This document shows, piece after piece, positions 22,566-33,272 of a stretch of DNA of 64,000 nucleotides. Made by a program: the position numbers and the translations under genes. Within the stretch, counting starts at the first letter, position 1, and every line of letters begins with the position of its first letter. The stretch is taken from NCBI RefSeq assembly GCF_032362555.1, contig NC_083513.1:8928001-8992000 (forward strand), read 5' to 3'. The notes beneath the pieces were generated by a model. The model did no database searches. It had not been told where the DNA came from and saw nothing but the letters and a program-made list of their open reading frames with translations. Source of the stretch: Amyelois transitella (Eukaryota > Arthropoda > Insecta > Lepidoptera > Pyralidae).

Positions 22566-24882
22566 TTATACTACATATGACTTTCGCGTAGCAATATACT
22601 CCTTGACCCCAGGCAGAGAATGGATATAATTGACGAGAGCTACAATGGTCGGGTAATTCTTCTCAATGTTTTCTTCTGTATATAAATTGAGTGTCTCAAG
22701 TATTCCAACTAGGTGAAAATCAGCCCAAGACAGCTGAAAAATAAAAAAAAAATCTCACAATTAAGTGCTATCAAAGTAGACTCAAATTCATTTGATGAGT
22801 CTTTAATAATGGCTTGAATATAAAATATCTTACAATATATATAATTAAAGTAAAATTTAAACGAATAGATAAACTTACCTTTCCGCCGAAGAATCCGTTA
22901 TTAGCTTTGAGTTCTTTCTCAAATCTTGACAGATAGTATACAACTGTTTCTGTCAGGAACTCATGTTTCAGCTGTTCTCTCTTCACTGCATCAGTTTCCG
23001 TTATATATGACCGTGCTTCTGCAAACAGTGATCATATATAATGTAGACGTTTGGATTAACACTCTTATGTATAGAAGTAAAAGTTAATGAAGTTAATAAT
23101 TCAGTGGTTGATACTGATCAAAAATTAAAAACGGGTAAAAGTATTTTAGACACAGGATTATTCGGGATTATTGTCAAAAGGTGGGTGTCCCGACCATGAT
23201 TAAATAAGTTATATGTGATTTTTAGATCAGCATCGGATTGCGTCCCGGGTTCCTCTCCAGAAAAGAGAGGATGTATCTGGGACAAACGCAGGAGAAAGAA
23301 GAAGAGTACTTTGAACATAAATAGTGACTGACATCAACGACAATAAAATTTTGTTCGAAGCTATTAAACTGGTTTCTAATGGTAACAATAACAAGTTTGT
23401 ATGTTAACGTACATACATAAATATTATGACGTCTATATCCCTTACGGGGTAGACAGAGCCAACAGTCTTGAAATGACTCAGACGTTGACACTATTGAGAT
23501 TCAAATAGTGACAGGTTGCTAGCCCATCGTTTACAAGAAGAATCTCAAGCTTATCAGCCTTTCACTTAGTCTCCTTTTAAAAAATCCATAGAAAACTTAA
23601 CAAGCTTTTAAGAATAGTAGTCCTATTCTTAAAAGCTGGGAACCACATGGCACAGCACGGTATGTTTAAATAAAGTATATTCACTAGCCTTGACCATGAC
23701 CTTTGATACGTATGTCATACGATCTCAAGGTCAAAATTGATGACAGTATTAAAATAGCCGGTACACGAAGAGAACGTAAGAATTTTAGCGGAATGATAAT
23801 TACCAACATGTTGATCAAATTTTTTTTAACCATCATACCTAAATCTAAGGTATTATGGTTAAAAATACCCTTACAATCTAGAAGTGCAGCCTTAGTTGAG
23901 CCTATTTATCATAAGGTCAGGTTTATAAGTAATACATACATACATATGGTCACGTCTACATCCCTTGCGGGGTAGACAGAGCCAACAGTCCTAAAAAGAC
24001 TGAATGGCCACGTTCAGCTATTTGGCTTAACGATAGAATTGAGATTCAACTAATTACAGGTTGCTAGCCCATCGCCTAAAAAAGAATTCCAAGTTTGTTA
24101 GCCTATCCCTTAGTCGCCTTTTACGACATCCACGGGAAAGAGATGTAGTGGTCTTATTCTTTTTTGTATTGGTGCCGGGAACCACACGGCACAGTTTATA
24201 AGTAATATACTTAAATAACTATGGATAACTAACTTACTCAATACAAAATCAGCGATATTTAAAACTGTTGCGTCCAACACAGCCTGTTCCCAGGGGTCGG
24301 AGGGCAGCAGGTTGGTCTGGCTGGCGATGTAGCGGGCGATTGCTATGGACTGGTTCAGTCTGCGGCCGCCTTCTTCGTATATTGGAAGTTGACCATATGG
24401 AAGAGCTGGAATAATGAATAATCTAAGAGATGTATTTCATAATGGTTTTAACAAAAAGTTAATAGTATGGTTGAAGTAATGATTTTGTGAAATTATTTTC
24501 CTTTTTGAAGTATGACTTCTTTATCTTTTAGGGGTTATACAGAACCAACAGTCTCGTATCACTGAATTCATTATGACAATAATCCTGGTTAATTTGTGTC
24601 CAAAATACTATTAGCCGTTTTTCATTGTAAAACAGTATCAACCACTGAATTATTAACTTCATTATCTTTTACTTCTATGATCTATATAAATCTCTGTTTG
24701 CAGAAGCACGGTCACATACAATATTTCAAATTCATACTGCACTTACAATCTTTAACTTCCTTATTAGGCCATGTTTTTCTATCGTATCTGATATCTTCAA
24801 ACTCTTGTCCACTGAAATACAACATGTATCTTATAGATTCTGCTAGTCCATTAAATTCAAAATAGAACAATTTTTTTGCCAT
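22566..24882 (-). CDS. Gene G: sigma-class-like glutathione S-transferase, inverted
   Basis: Minus-strand exons 24882-24747, 24405-24238, 23018-22879 and 22733-22566 (TAA at 22568-22566), 203 residues. The N-terminus is MAKKLFYFEFNGLAES with Tyr7. Exon 1 also reads FSGQEFEDIRYDRKTWPNKE. Exon 2 reads PYGQLPIYEEGGRRLNQ and the shared core, then ATVLNIADFVLS. Exon 3 reads RSYITETDAVKREQLKHEF and ends NNGFFGGK. Exon 4 is LSWADFHLVGILETLNLY and ends IATRKSYVV. All donors are GTAAGT. It is the only B-H type gene on the minus strand and lies between exon F and gene H. The 1.2-kb intron 2 has taken in two reverse SINE-like copies. Confidence 0.95.
23409..23653 (-). mobile_element. SINE-like repeat in intron 2 of gene G
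   Basis: Begins ACATACATAAATATTATGAC with the GGGGTAGACAGAGCCAAC block and ends GGGAACCACATGGCA. A 15-bp hairpin (23602-23636) replaces the normal sequence next to the CCTATTCTT segment. Confidence 0.85.
23602..23636. repeat. Perfect 15-bp hairpin inside a SINE-like copy
   Basis: AGCTTTTAAGAATAG and complement with a 5-nt loop. The right arm includes the native CTATTCTT of the SINE. Confidence 0.88.
23935..24192 (-). mobile_element. SINE-like repeat, full length, intron 2 of gene G
   Basis: Well preserved from the (CATA)n tail and GGTCACGTCTACATCCCTTG to GTGCCGGGAACCACACGGCA. Confidence 0.92.
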
Positions 24883-24918
24883 TTTAAACCGACTTAAAAA
24901 AGGAGGAAGTTTCGTAGG

Positions 24919-24934
24919 TATATATGTTTTTATC
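24919..24934 (-). promoter_or_regulatory. GATA-TATA core promoter of gene G
   Basis: On the minus strand GATAAAAACATATATA, 37-52 nt before the ATG. GATA precedes TATATA by a few bases as in the plus-strand paralogues. Confidence 0.55.
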
Positions 24935-25620
24935 GTTACTGTTACCAGCCGAGTGATCTAAACAAGAAATCGCGTCTATATATATAATCATCACTATCAC
25001 AAAAACGTACGTTTAAAGATTACACATTATACTTTTTGTTATCTTATAAATACAATAGTCGAATAAATATTATCAGATTAGTAATTTTATTTATCCGATT
25101 TATATAATGAAATAAGGATTAACTTTGATTAATACAAGAGTTTTGAAGCTGTAACTGCGAGTTTTTCAAATACCTGGTACGGACAAAATATAATTAGGGA
25201 TAGTAGTGTACTTTTTTTTTACCGAATCAAAAAGAATATTTACATCAATATCGGATGCCTAAAAGATATTACAAAAAGCTATAATTTTTGACTCTGTTAT
25301 TCTAATTATGTTGTGGCCTTTTATACATTTGTCTCTTATTTTATTTCAAAAGCTTCGTGAAAATAATGAATTAATTTAAAAAAGAATATAAATGGATCAT
25401 CACATTTTACAATTTATCGTATAAAAAATTGACCAAGGGCTTATCGAAAATCAAAGCTAAGGTTAACCAACCAAATTTGGAATACCAAAATAGGAACAAT
25501 TATTAACATCACAATAATTCACAATCTGACAGGATACACGCTGTGCTTCAAATAAATAATGATAAGAACATATTGTTACTTAACAGTGAGTATAAAATAT
25601 GCTTCGTCATCGAGGTGAGT

Positions 25621-25638
25621 GATATCAAAGATATAAAT
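25621..25638 (+). promoter_or_regulatory. GATA-TATA core promoter of gene H
   Basis: GATATCAAAGATATAAAT, with the TATAAAT part 56-62 nt before the ATG. A second TATAAAA lies near 25591. The block aligns with GATAACAAAGTTATATAT of gene D. Confidence 0.6.
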
Positions 25639-25693
25639 ATGACGCACACTTGACATTCAAGTTATTTAGCCAGTAGTAGCTAGTGTTGACAAA

Positions 25694-28600
25694 ATGTCGA
25701 GAAAATTGGAGTATTTTAATGTTAACGGACTCGCGGAGTCTATAAGATATATTTTGCATTATGGTGGATTGAAATTCGAAGATATAAGACACGATTATGG
25801 TAGTTGGCCGATCACGGAAATTAAAGATAGTAAGTGTTCATTTAATGATAATCTTTTTCTTAATTGGTGTGAACTGCAAACAACACAGACATAAAAAGAC
25901 CAAGAGTTGGTAGCTGAGTTTTCTTAATGAATCGTAAATAATAATCTATACGTGTAATAAAATGCCGTGTGGTTCCCGGCACTATTACAAAAAAGAATAG
26001 GACCACTCCATCTCTTTCCCATGGATGTCGTAAAAGGCGACTAAGGGATAGGCTTATAAACTTAGGATTCCTCTTTTAGGCGATGGGCTAGCAACCTGTC
26101 ACTATTTGAATCTCGGTTCTATCATTAAGCCAAATAGCTGAACGTGGCCATTCAGTCTTTTCAAGACTGTTGGCTCTGTCTACCCCGCAAGGGATATAGA
26201 CGTGATCATATGTATGTATGTATGTATGTATGTGTAATAAAATAGAGTATTTTGTGAATGGGTGTTAGTTTGTCCGTTTTTCACGTTAAAACATTGAAAA
26301 AATTATAATTATGCGAAATTTAATGGTGATCGGCAGCATGAAATTTCGCATACATAAATTTTTTTTATTCGAAATAATAATAATAGGGTAAGGAGGGGGA
26401 ATGACGCTCAGTGGGTAATGGCGTTCACCTAGGTAAATCTATCAAAACGCAGCATAGCAACACGCCACGACGCATGAAGGCGCGGGGGAAGGGGGCCTCT
26501 AACAGGCGGCGACACGAACCGACAGTCAGCCCGCATCACCTGATCGTGAAGTGCATTTCTTTGTTTGAGGCCGCGCCGATGTAATTTTACGTTTGGTGTT
26601 TTCTGTCGGTAAGTCTTAAATTTTAATGCCTATTTTATTATTAATTTACTTTTTCTGATAGTTAAACTATTCTATTTTGTAAATATAGTAAATTTTCAAC
26701 TCTATTGTGCATATTTTTATTATTATTTCACATCAATCGCAAAATGGGCGTTTGGGGTTATACCGCTCATTTGAGCGCCATTACCCCTTAGTGACAATTT
26801 TTATTTCATTGTTGTAGATATGCCAAGAAAACGCAGTTAATCGTAACCAAAAACCCGTTGATGAGCCAAGATCTCCGGTATCATTTGCTGCTCTAGCAAT
26901 CACACCTACTCCAGGACCATCTTTTAAGCGAGGTCAAAGAAAGCGAAAACAACATGCTACCATTTTAACAGCAACCCCTATGAAAATTATTTTAGAAGAC
27001 AAAGAAAAGAAAAAAGTAGAGAAACTTAAGAAAACGAGGCATAAAGTTGCCAAAGGGAAGAAACCAAAGAAACAAAAAACGCACAAGAGAAAAATTTTAA
27101 TGTCCAGTTCTTCAAATAGTGATGATGGAGACCAAATATGCGACGATGACAGCGATGATGACATGAATGTGGATAATGAAAATTACAATAAATGCATCAT
27201 CTGCGAAGAATTCGGCAAAAACAAGGAATTGTGGTACCGTTGCACCCTCTGCGGGCTGTGGGCCCACGCCATATGTTCGGGATGGGATGCACCAGATGGT
27301 TTTACCTGTGATTTATGTGTTCGAAAATAACGAATTAATACGAATTTGTGTTTCTAGAACTCACTTTTATTTTATAATGTTGATATCATTCCTGTTTTTT
27401 TAACTAACACATATATAATCGGTTATATTTCTTAAAAACATGTTTGAGCGTCGTTACCCCGTACCCCGAGCGGTATTACCCAGAGTAAGGGGGCAATGCC
27501 GCTCAAGCATGCTTTTTTTAAAATGTTTTTTTACTATTAGTAAATAAAAGGTATACGCTGTTATTGTTAACTAGTTGATTACTAGAGAGTTAAAGACTAT
27601 GTTTCTTTTTTAAATTTTGAATTAAAATGTCTAATCAAAAAAATACACCATTTTTTCGTTAGCTGAACGCCATTCCCCCTCCTTACCCTAAACACAAGAT
27701 TATTTAGATGTTTTAATTATTCCACTGCTTTAAACTCTCATATACTATATCAGTTACATATCTGTGCAGCATCACTAACCAACCTAAAGCAACATTCTAC
27801 AACACTTTTGATTTAAATAACAATTAATTAATTGCCTCTTTAGCCCTTCCATATGGCCAACTTCCAATATACGAAGAAGGCGGCCGCAGACTGAACCAGT
27901 CCATAGCAATCGCCCGCTACATCGCCAGCCAGACCAACTTGCTGCCCTCCGACCCCTGGGAACAGGCTGTGCTGGACGCCGTGGCCTTCAATGTTATAGA
28001 CTTTTTACAAAGTGAGTAAAATATGGTTGACAGGGTCTTCGGAAATCCCTTATGATGTAAAACTGTTGAAGTTATACCTGATTATTAATTAAAATTTGCA
28101 GTGTGGTTTCCGGCACCAATACAAAAAAGGATAGGACCACTCCATCTCTTTCCCATGGATGGCGTAAAAGGCGACTAAGGGACAGGCTTATAAATTTGCG
28201 ATTATTTTTTTAGGCGATGGGCTAGCAACCTGTCACTATTTGGATCTCTATTTTATCATTAAGCCGAGCAGCTGAACGCGGCCTATCAGTCTTTACAAGA
28301 CTGATGGCTCTGTCTACCTCGTATATAGATGTATGTATGTATAAAGGTATCATTGAGTTAATATTCCTTTGTCTCCTACTTACTTTGAAGCTCACTCTAT
28401 GTAATTTGTCTCGAAATAATTTTTATTTATACTGTCGTCGTAATCATTTTGGCATTCGCACAAACAAATTAAGGAACTGATTGTGAAACAATTCCTTATA
28501 AAAAATGCTGATCTCATTCGACGGTTCTGGTTATTTTCATGAAAACAAATGATAAGTATTTCATCAGTTGTGCAATTATTATCCACCATCTAGCGAGAAA

Positions 28601-29897
28601 CGATTTGATAAAAACAATGTGAAGTTGCACGATAGATCTTGCTGATAAAATGAAGCAATTACTTATTGAATTAGTCGAAAAAATCATTTTAAACAAACTT
28701 TCCAAATATTTACAAAATGACGTCAAATATATAAAAGAAAGTCATAATCCAGGAAAATCTATGGTTACACTATTAAAAAGTAATCGTTATTCCTTAACGA
28801 TTGCATACATATATACATATAGTCACGTCTATATCCCTTGTGGGGAAGACAGAGCCAATAGTCTTGAAAAGACTGATTGGCCACGTTCAGCTGTTTGGCT
28901 TAATGATAGCATTTAGATTTAATTATCTCGCCCAAATGAAACGAGTTAAAGCATTTTTCACTTTCCTATTGAAAAGGATGCGAAAACGCGTGGAAAGATC
29001 TATTACTTTGGTTTAAAAAACTGTCATCTTTTGATTGCAAAGGTGATTTTGAAAGTAGAATCATAAGTGTAGCCAGTCATTCGTTCTATATTACCCAGAT
29101 TGATTGTTGACTTGTCGAATCAAAACTTCTACCTCGCTTGACCTTTGATCATATTAAAGGCTGTCTTACTAACCATGATGACTTTCCAGAGATAATCACA
29201 TTTAGACGAGAGGCAGATCCAGTCAAAAAAGAGCAGTTGAAAAAGCAGTTTCTTTCAGAAACAGTTGACTACTACTTATCAAGGTTTGAGAAAGAACTCA
29301 AAGCCAACAATGGATACTTTGGTGGAAAGGTAGGTTCAAAACGTTTCTCATTGTAAATTGTTACATTACTTCTTCCCCCAGGACAGCCACGGTTACATCT
29401 AAACCTCTTTGGGGATGAGATCATGATCCTGAATTGGGTGAGTCAGGTGTTTACACAAAGCAACTCCTAGCTAATGTTTGCAACCTTTTAGAGGAAGCTT
29501 ACAAGTATTGAATCATGGTACCAATACAATCGGAATATGCGGATTCCCATCATGACGACAACGGGAACTTTAGTTTTTACCGCAATAAAAAGTAATTAAT
29601 CATGATCATCTCAAATTTATATATATATATATGTATATGCAAAATTGATTCAGTAGATAACGCGTGAAGTGGTAAGAAACTTTGGCCTTAATTATTTAGA
29701 TTTCTATAATATAAACTTAAAATTGTTTCTTTTACTTTCAGTTGTCTTGGGTTGACTTCTACGTTATGGGAATCATCGAGGCTATCAATCAATTTACCGA
29801 AGAGCAAATTGAGAAGAATTATCCCACAATCGTCGCTCTCTTCCAGAAGATTCGATCGCTGCCCGGAGTCAAGGAATACATTGCTAGCAGGAAATGA
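25694..29897 (+). CDS. Gene H: sigma-class-like glutathione S-transferase
   Basis: Exons 25694-25829, 27844-28011, 29190-29329 and 29742-29897 (TGA), 199 residues, the shortest of the array; AATAAA at 30043-30048. The N-terminus is MSRKLEYFNVNGLAES with Tyr7. Exon 2 carries PYGQLPIYEEGGRRLNQ and the shared core, then AVAFNVIDFLQS. Exon 3 reads ITFRREADPVKKEQLKKQ and ends NNGYFGGK. Exon 4 starts LSWVDFYVMGIIEAINQF, with Val where the others have Ala in WADF, and stops at IASRK, lacking the usual last four to eight residues. The 2-kb intron 1 contains a SINE-like copy and a 1.3-kb pogo-type element. Exons 2 to 4 may also serve exon F. Confidence 0.94.
25962..26234 (+). mobile_element. SINE-like repeat, full length, intron 1 of gene H
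   Basis: Very well preserved: ATGCCGTGTGGTTCCCGGCA to GATCATATGTATGTATGTAT, with a five-unit TATG tail. Useful as a reference copy. Confidence 0.95.
26609..26819 (+). other. Leader intron within the pogo-type element
   Basis: GTAAGTC after TTTTCTGTCG and a TTGTTGTAG acceptor just before GATATGCCAAGAAAACGCAG look like the leader intron of a transposase gene. Weak inference from splice signals alone. Confidence 0.4.
26980..27330 (+). pseudogene. Remnant C-terminal transposase segment with PHD-like zinc finger
   Basis: Opens with lysine-rich sequence (KEKKKVEKLKKTRHK), an acidic serine stretch (SSSSNSDDGDQ, DDDSDDD) and then a Cys/His finger: CIICEEF, LWYRCTLCGLWAHAICSGW and FTCDLC. This order is known at the C-terminus of pogo-like transposases in insects. 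The same frame is open upstream to about 26842 (PTPGPSFKRGQRKRKQH), after the deletion junction. A fragment, not a host gene. Confidence 0.75.
28098..28343 (+). mobile_element. SINE-like repeat, intron 2 of gene H
   Basis: GTGTGGTTTCCGGCACC head, body and ATAGATGTATGTATGTATA tail. The GGGATATAGACGTGA part is shortened. Confidence 0.88.
28803..28920 (-). mobile_element. SINE-like repeat 3' half, intron 2 of gene H
   Basis: CATATAGTCACGTCTATATC tail through the TCTTGAAAAGACTGATTGGC hairpin to TTGGCTTAATGATAGCA, then broken off. Confidence 0.85.
29375..29530 (-). mobile_element. Fragment of the tRNA-derived SINE, intron 3 of gene H
   Basis: CTCTTTGGGGATGAGATC, TGGGTGAGTCAGGTGTTTAC and GCAACCTTTTAG resemble the 3' body of the tRNA-type SINE at 5636-6028, much decayed. 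Confidence 0.5.
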
Positions 29898-31099
29898 TTG
29901 CCTTTATAATTTGTTTAAAACAACTATAACCCATCTAAGAGACCTCACGTACTCTAATTTTACAGGCAAAATATTGCAACTACTAATAATTTTTAAATCT
30001 TATTAATACATTAGTCATTTTTTTAAAAACAATAAGATCTTCAATAAATTATTTTTATAAAAAAAAAAAATATTTTTTTTAATTATAATTTTATACAACC
30101 TGATATTCATATTCCATTTGTCTATAACTATAAACAATTAAGATATTTTTGGTTAAAAAAAATAATTATACATTAATTTTTAAGAAGGAAAAACAAAATG
30201 AAACGGAACTATAACTTATTTTAGTGTTTTAATTGACAGACATTTCAGAAAAGAAAGTTGCATGTAACTATCTGGTTTTGTTTCGGAGGGCACAAAAATT
30301 ATAGAAATACTATTTATTTCACGACCCGTATGGTTAACCTTTTTAATAAATAATATAAAATATTCATCGGTAGCTCATTACCATTAGGAAAGTTCACGCA
30401 AACATCACTCTTTGTTGGCGACGAGCGGTGAAGACTTGAAAATTAGTTTTGTTCTAATTACTTTCCAAGTTAACCGGCTCGGAGTTTCGTAAAGGCTCAG
30501 AAAATTGGGGAATGCTCACGGTTGGCTGCAATGGAGATGGGATTATGGAAATAAAAACCTGATTAAGATCATTGGTAAACTGAATAGTCATTGAGCAAAT
30601 TGATGATTTGAAATGTACCTACTTGGTGCCAAAATCTGATTGTGTTGTGAATATGTTTTTCGTCTTGAGCGTGAAGATCGTAAGTATTTTATATTTTACA
30701 TCTCTAGAACTAAAAACACATTATTTATTATTACACTAACGTGTACCTATAGCATACTTAATGGTATTCTATTTGACAGAGTAAGGGATTACAAATGTTT
30801 AAAGAAACTGCTGATTACAAAAAATAATAATACCTACTCGAAGTAAAAGTTCAGGTTTATTAAAATGGAACAGAAATTTAAAATAAGTTACTGATTTTTG
30901 AAAATTTATGTTTTATTTTAAAGACCTACTTACCTGAAATTGTTGATGTAAGAAAACAATCCATTTCAATCAAGGAGATTTCATTTTAACGTCTGGTGCA
31001 GTCAATTTAGCTTATACAAAGATGTTTCTCGCGTTTTATGAAAACGTTTCTGCTAAGATGACCGTTTTAATAAGCTGCTCTCTTAAGGCGAAGTGTGGT

Positions 31100-31345
31100 A
31101 TTATAAGAGTTTGCTACAGGATACCCTTACCTCTGCCCGAGTAAAACGAAAAATCACGTGGAATTCTGTTCCTGCGCAAATTTGGTCTTTTTTCCCCTTG
31201 CCACGATCTAACTCTACATTCTTCATTCGCTTCTTCTATATTCATATCTTTCTTCAAGTAAGCTCTTCATTTTGGACTGATATTGACATATTTTGCCAGA
31301 CCATCCCCGATTTGATCAAGTTACTTTAGTCTAGGCCTTATCCCA
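31100..31345 (-). mobile_element. LINE-like 3'-tail repeat, decayed
   Basis: ACCTCTGCCCGAGTAAAACG, AAATCACGTGG, TTGCCACGATCTAACTCTAC, CATTCGCTTCTTCTATATTC and GATTTGATCAAGTTAC in reverse order of the element. Confidence 0.5.
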
Positions 31346-31535
31346 GTTTAATTGTATTTCTATTTTGTTTTTAAAGAAAATAATAAAACTTCAAAACCTA
31401 CCCTTAAGCGTCTTTCTTATTAAAAGTACAAGACTATGTAGGAATGCAATATTTCAGCCCCCGCTGAGATTATCAACAGGTGCGTTCAACTCTAGTCGCG
31501 TTGTCAGTTATAGGTGCCTGTAAAATTTTATATTA

Positions 31536-31765
31536 CTAACTAGCTGTCCCGGTAAACGTTGTTTTGCCATATAATTAATTTTCAAGAAATTGCTAGTTAA
31601 AAAAATGTTTATGGTGGACAACCCTTAGTCTCCCCCCCCTCTATCCCCTTAGGCCGATTCTCAGACCTACTCAATATGCTCACAAAATTTCATGAGAATC
31701 GGTCAAGCCGTTTCGGAGGAGTACGGGAACGAACATTGTGACACGAGAATTTTATATATAAGATT
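31536..31765 (+). repeat. Dispersed repeat, common lepidopteran type
   Basis: CTAACTAGCTGTCCCGGTAA, then a C-rich run, then AATTTCATGAGAATCGGTCA, GCCGTTTCGGAGGAGTACGG and an end GAGAATTTTATATATAAGAT. Confidence 0.75.
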
Positions 31766-33272
31766 TATGGTCAATCCAGGTTGTAAAATGTACTAAATTC
31801 TAACAAACTAGTAACAAACTGAAACAGTTTTACGACAGTACGTGGGTCAGACATGGCCTATGTAAAGTTTGCAGTTATATTTTTTTTATTTTCAAACCGA
31901 TTATCATCTTCCAATTGTAGTTGGCAGATTTTATTCCTACATTTCTATCGACGAAACGCTCAACAATGAAGAAGTGAAGTTGACGTTGTTGAAGAAAATG
32001 CTGCAGTGCAGTTTGTTACCGCTTCTTCTGCACTGACGCCTTGGAAGCGGCAGTAAACTTAGTTTTAAGTAATTTATTTGACGTCAACCAATGTTGTGAA
32101 ACCAAACGTTTTGACAATTATTAAGCGATATGAAGTATCCTATAATAATGAATAAAAATTTTGAATTCAAAATCAATTGTCAATGTCAATGTCTTGTCGG
32201 CCAATTACCTGATGACGAAATATTAAGCCCTCGATTAGTTTGAAGAACAAACGGAGAAAACGTTCAGATTCAATTTTGAAATGTGCAATCTTCCGTGCTG
32301 TTCCATTTTTAAAATGCTTATTTTACTTACTTTTGTGTCTGAACAAATTCTGCCCTCGACTTTGTAAATCAGTCAATGACCATCGTGGATAAAAATCTGT
32401 TAAAAAATAAACGTCGGAGAACTATTATAAAGTTGAAAAGCTGAAACTCTTTGCGATCAACCTTCCGCTTTCGGGATTTGCAAAAAATATTCGCGGAATG
32501 TTAATGCCTAACTCCAGTGAACTAGTTGGAAACTTCTGGAACAGTTTACAGGGAGAGTTCATTAAGAACGTCGTTACTTTATCCTGTGGCCCAAGTATGG
32601 AAAAAACAGTTGGAAAATAACCAAACAAAAATAATCACAAGAAATTAATACAACTATTTTATGACGAGAAATTAACATAACATTATTCTTAAGTAAACAA
32701 CTTTTTTTTCCAAAATACTCAAAAAGCAATTGTACGAGAAGTCACTTCTCATTGAAGTCCCACTTAACTGGTTCCTTGCTGATTGAATACTTACAGTATG
32801 TGTTGTTTTTTTGTTATGTTGTCAGTTTCCTTCATACATTTTACTTTCAATTCAAGAAAAAAAATCGCTAATTGAATTAATTAATTTTCTCTCAAATCTT
32901 TACAATATAACGTACGCCCAATTGCATTCTTATATATCCACTTTAAGGTACAGAGTCTGCCAAAGAAATTTTCAACTCCTACATCAGGAATTTCAATAAC
33001 CGCTCGCAGCTTATAAGTTACGTCCAAAGCGCAGAAGAAATACTTCACTTTCTATAAGTAAGGAAATGAAGTTCTACCACTCGGGACTCGTTTAGACTTC
33101 GCAGTAATTGGACTTAACTTGGCATTGTTTGACGGCAGTTTGAAGCGCTCTTCAGGGTTGGGACAGTTTGTTTGCAGATTTTCAGATGGCAAAGTTGTAA
33201 TTGAGAGCCAACATTTGTGTTATATGGGGAAAGAAACGAATATAGTGAATGTTGACATTAGAGTGAACCATG

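Larger units (their letters stand above)
26386..27688 (+). mobile_element. Internally deleted pogo-type (Tc1/mariner superfamily) DNA transposon
   Basis: Left end GGGTAAGGAGGGGGAATGAC, right end its near-perfect complement, flanked on both sides by TA, the target duplication of Tc1/mariner elements. The terminal repeats are about 26 bp. Inside, a GC-rich leader with a GTAAGT-like donor at about 26609 and an acceptor just before 26820 frames a tiny start MPRKRS, typical of pogo-like transposases, which hits a stop at once. The DNA-binding and DDE core are absent. The C-terminal part survives (see 26980-27330). Related motifs (GAGCG..ATTACCCC) repeat at both subterminal regions. It is non-autonomous and needs a full copy elsewhere. 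Confidence 0.85.

Noticed and set aside
24883-24910. ACCGACTT-AAAAAAGGAGG next to the gene G start, like a common lepidopteran repeat
   Set aside because: The match is short, and a normal GATA-TATA module lies just upstream, so I do not claim a repeat-derived promoter.
26420-26610. GC-rich stretch that might be a host first exon in gene H intron 1
   Set aside because: It lies between the terminal repeats of the pogo-type element and fits that element's leader.
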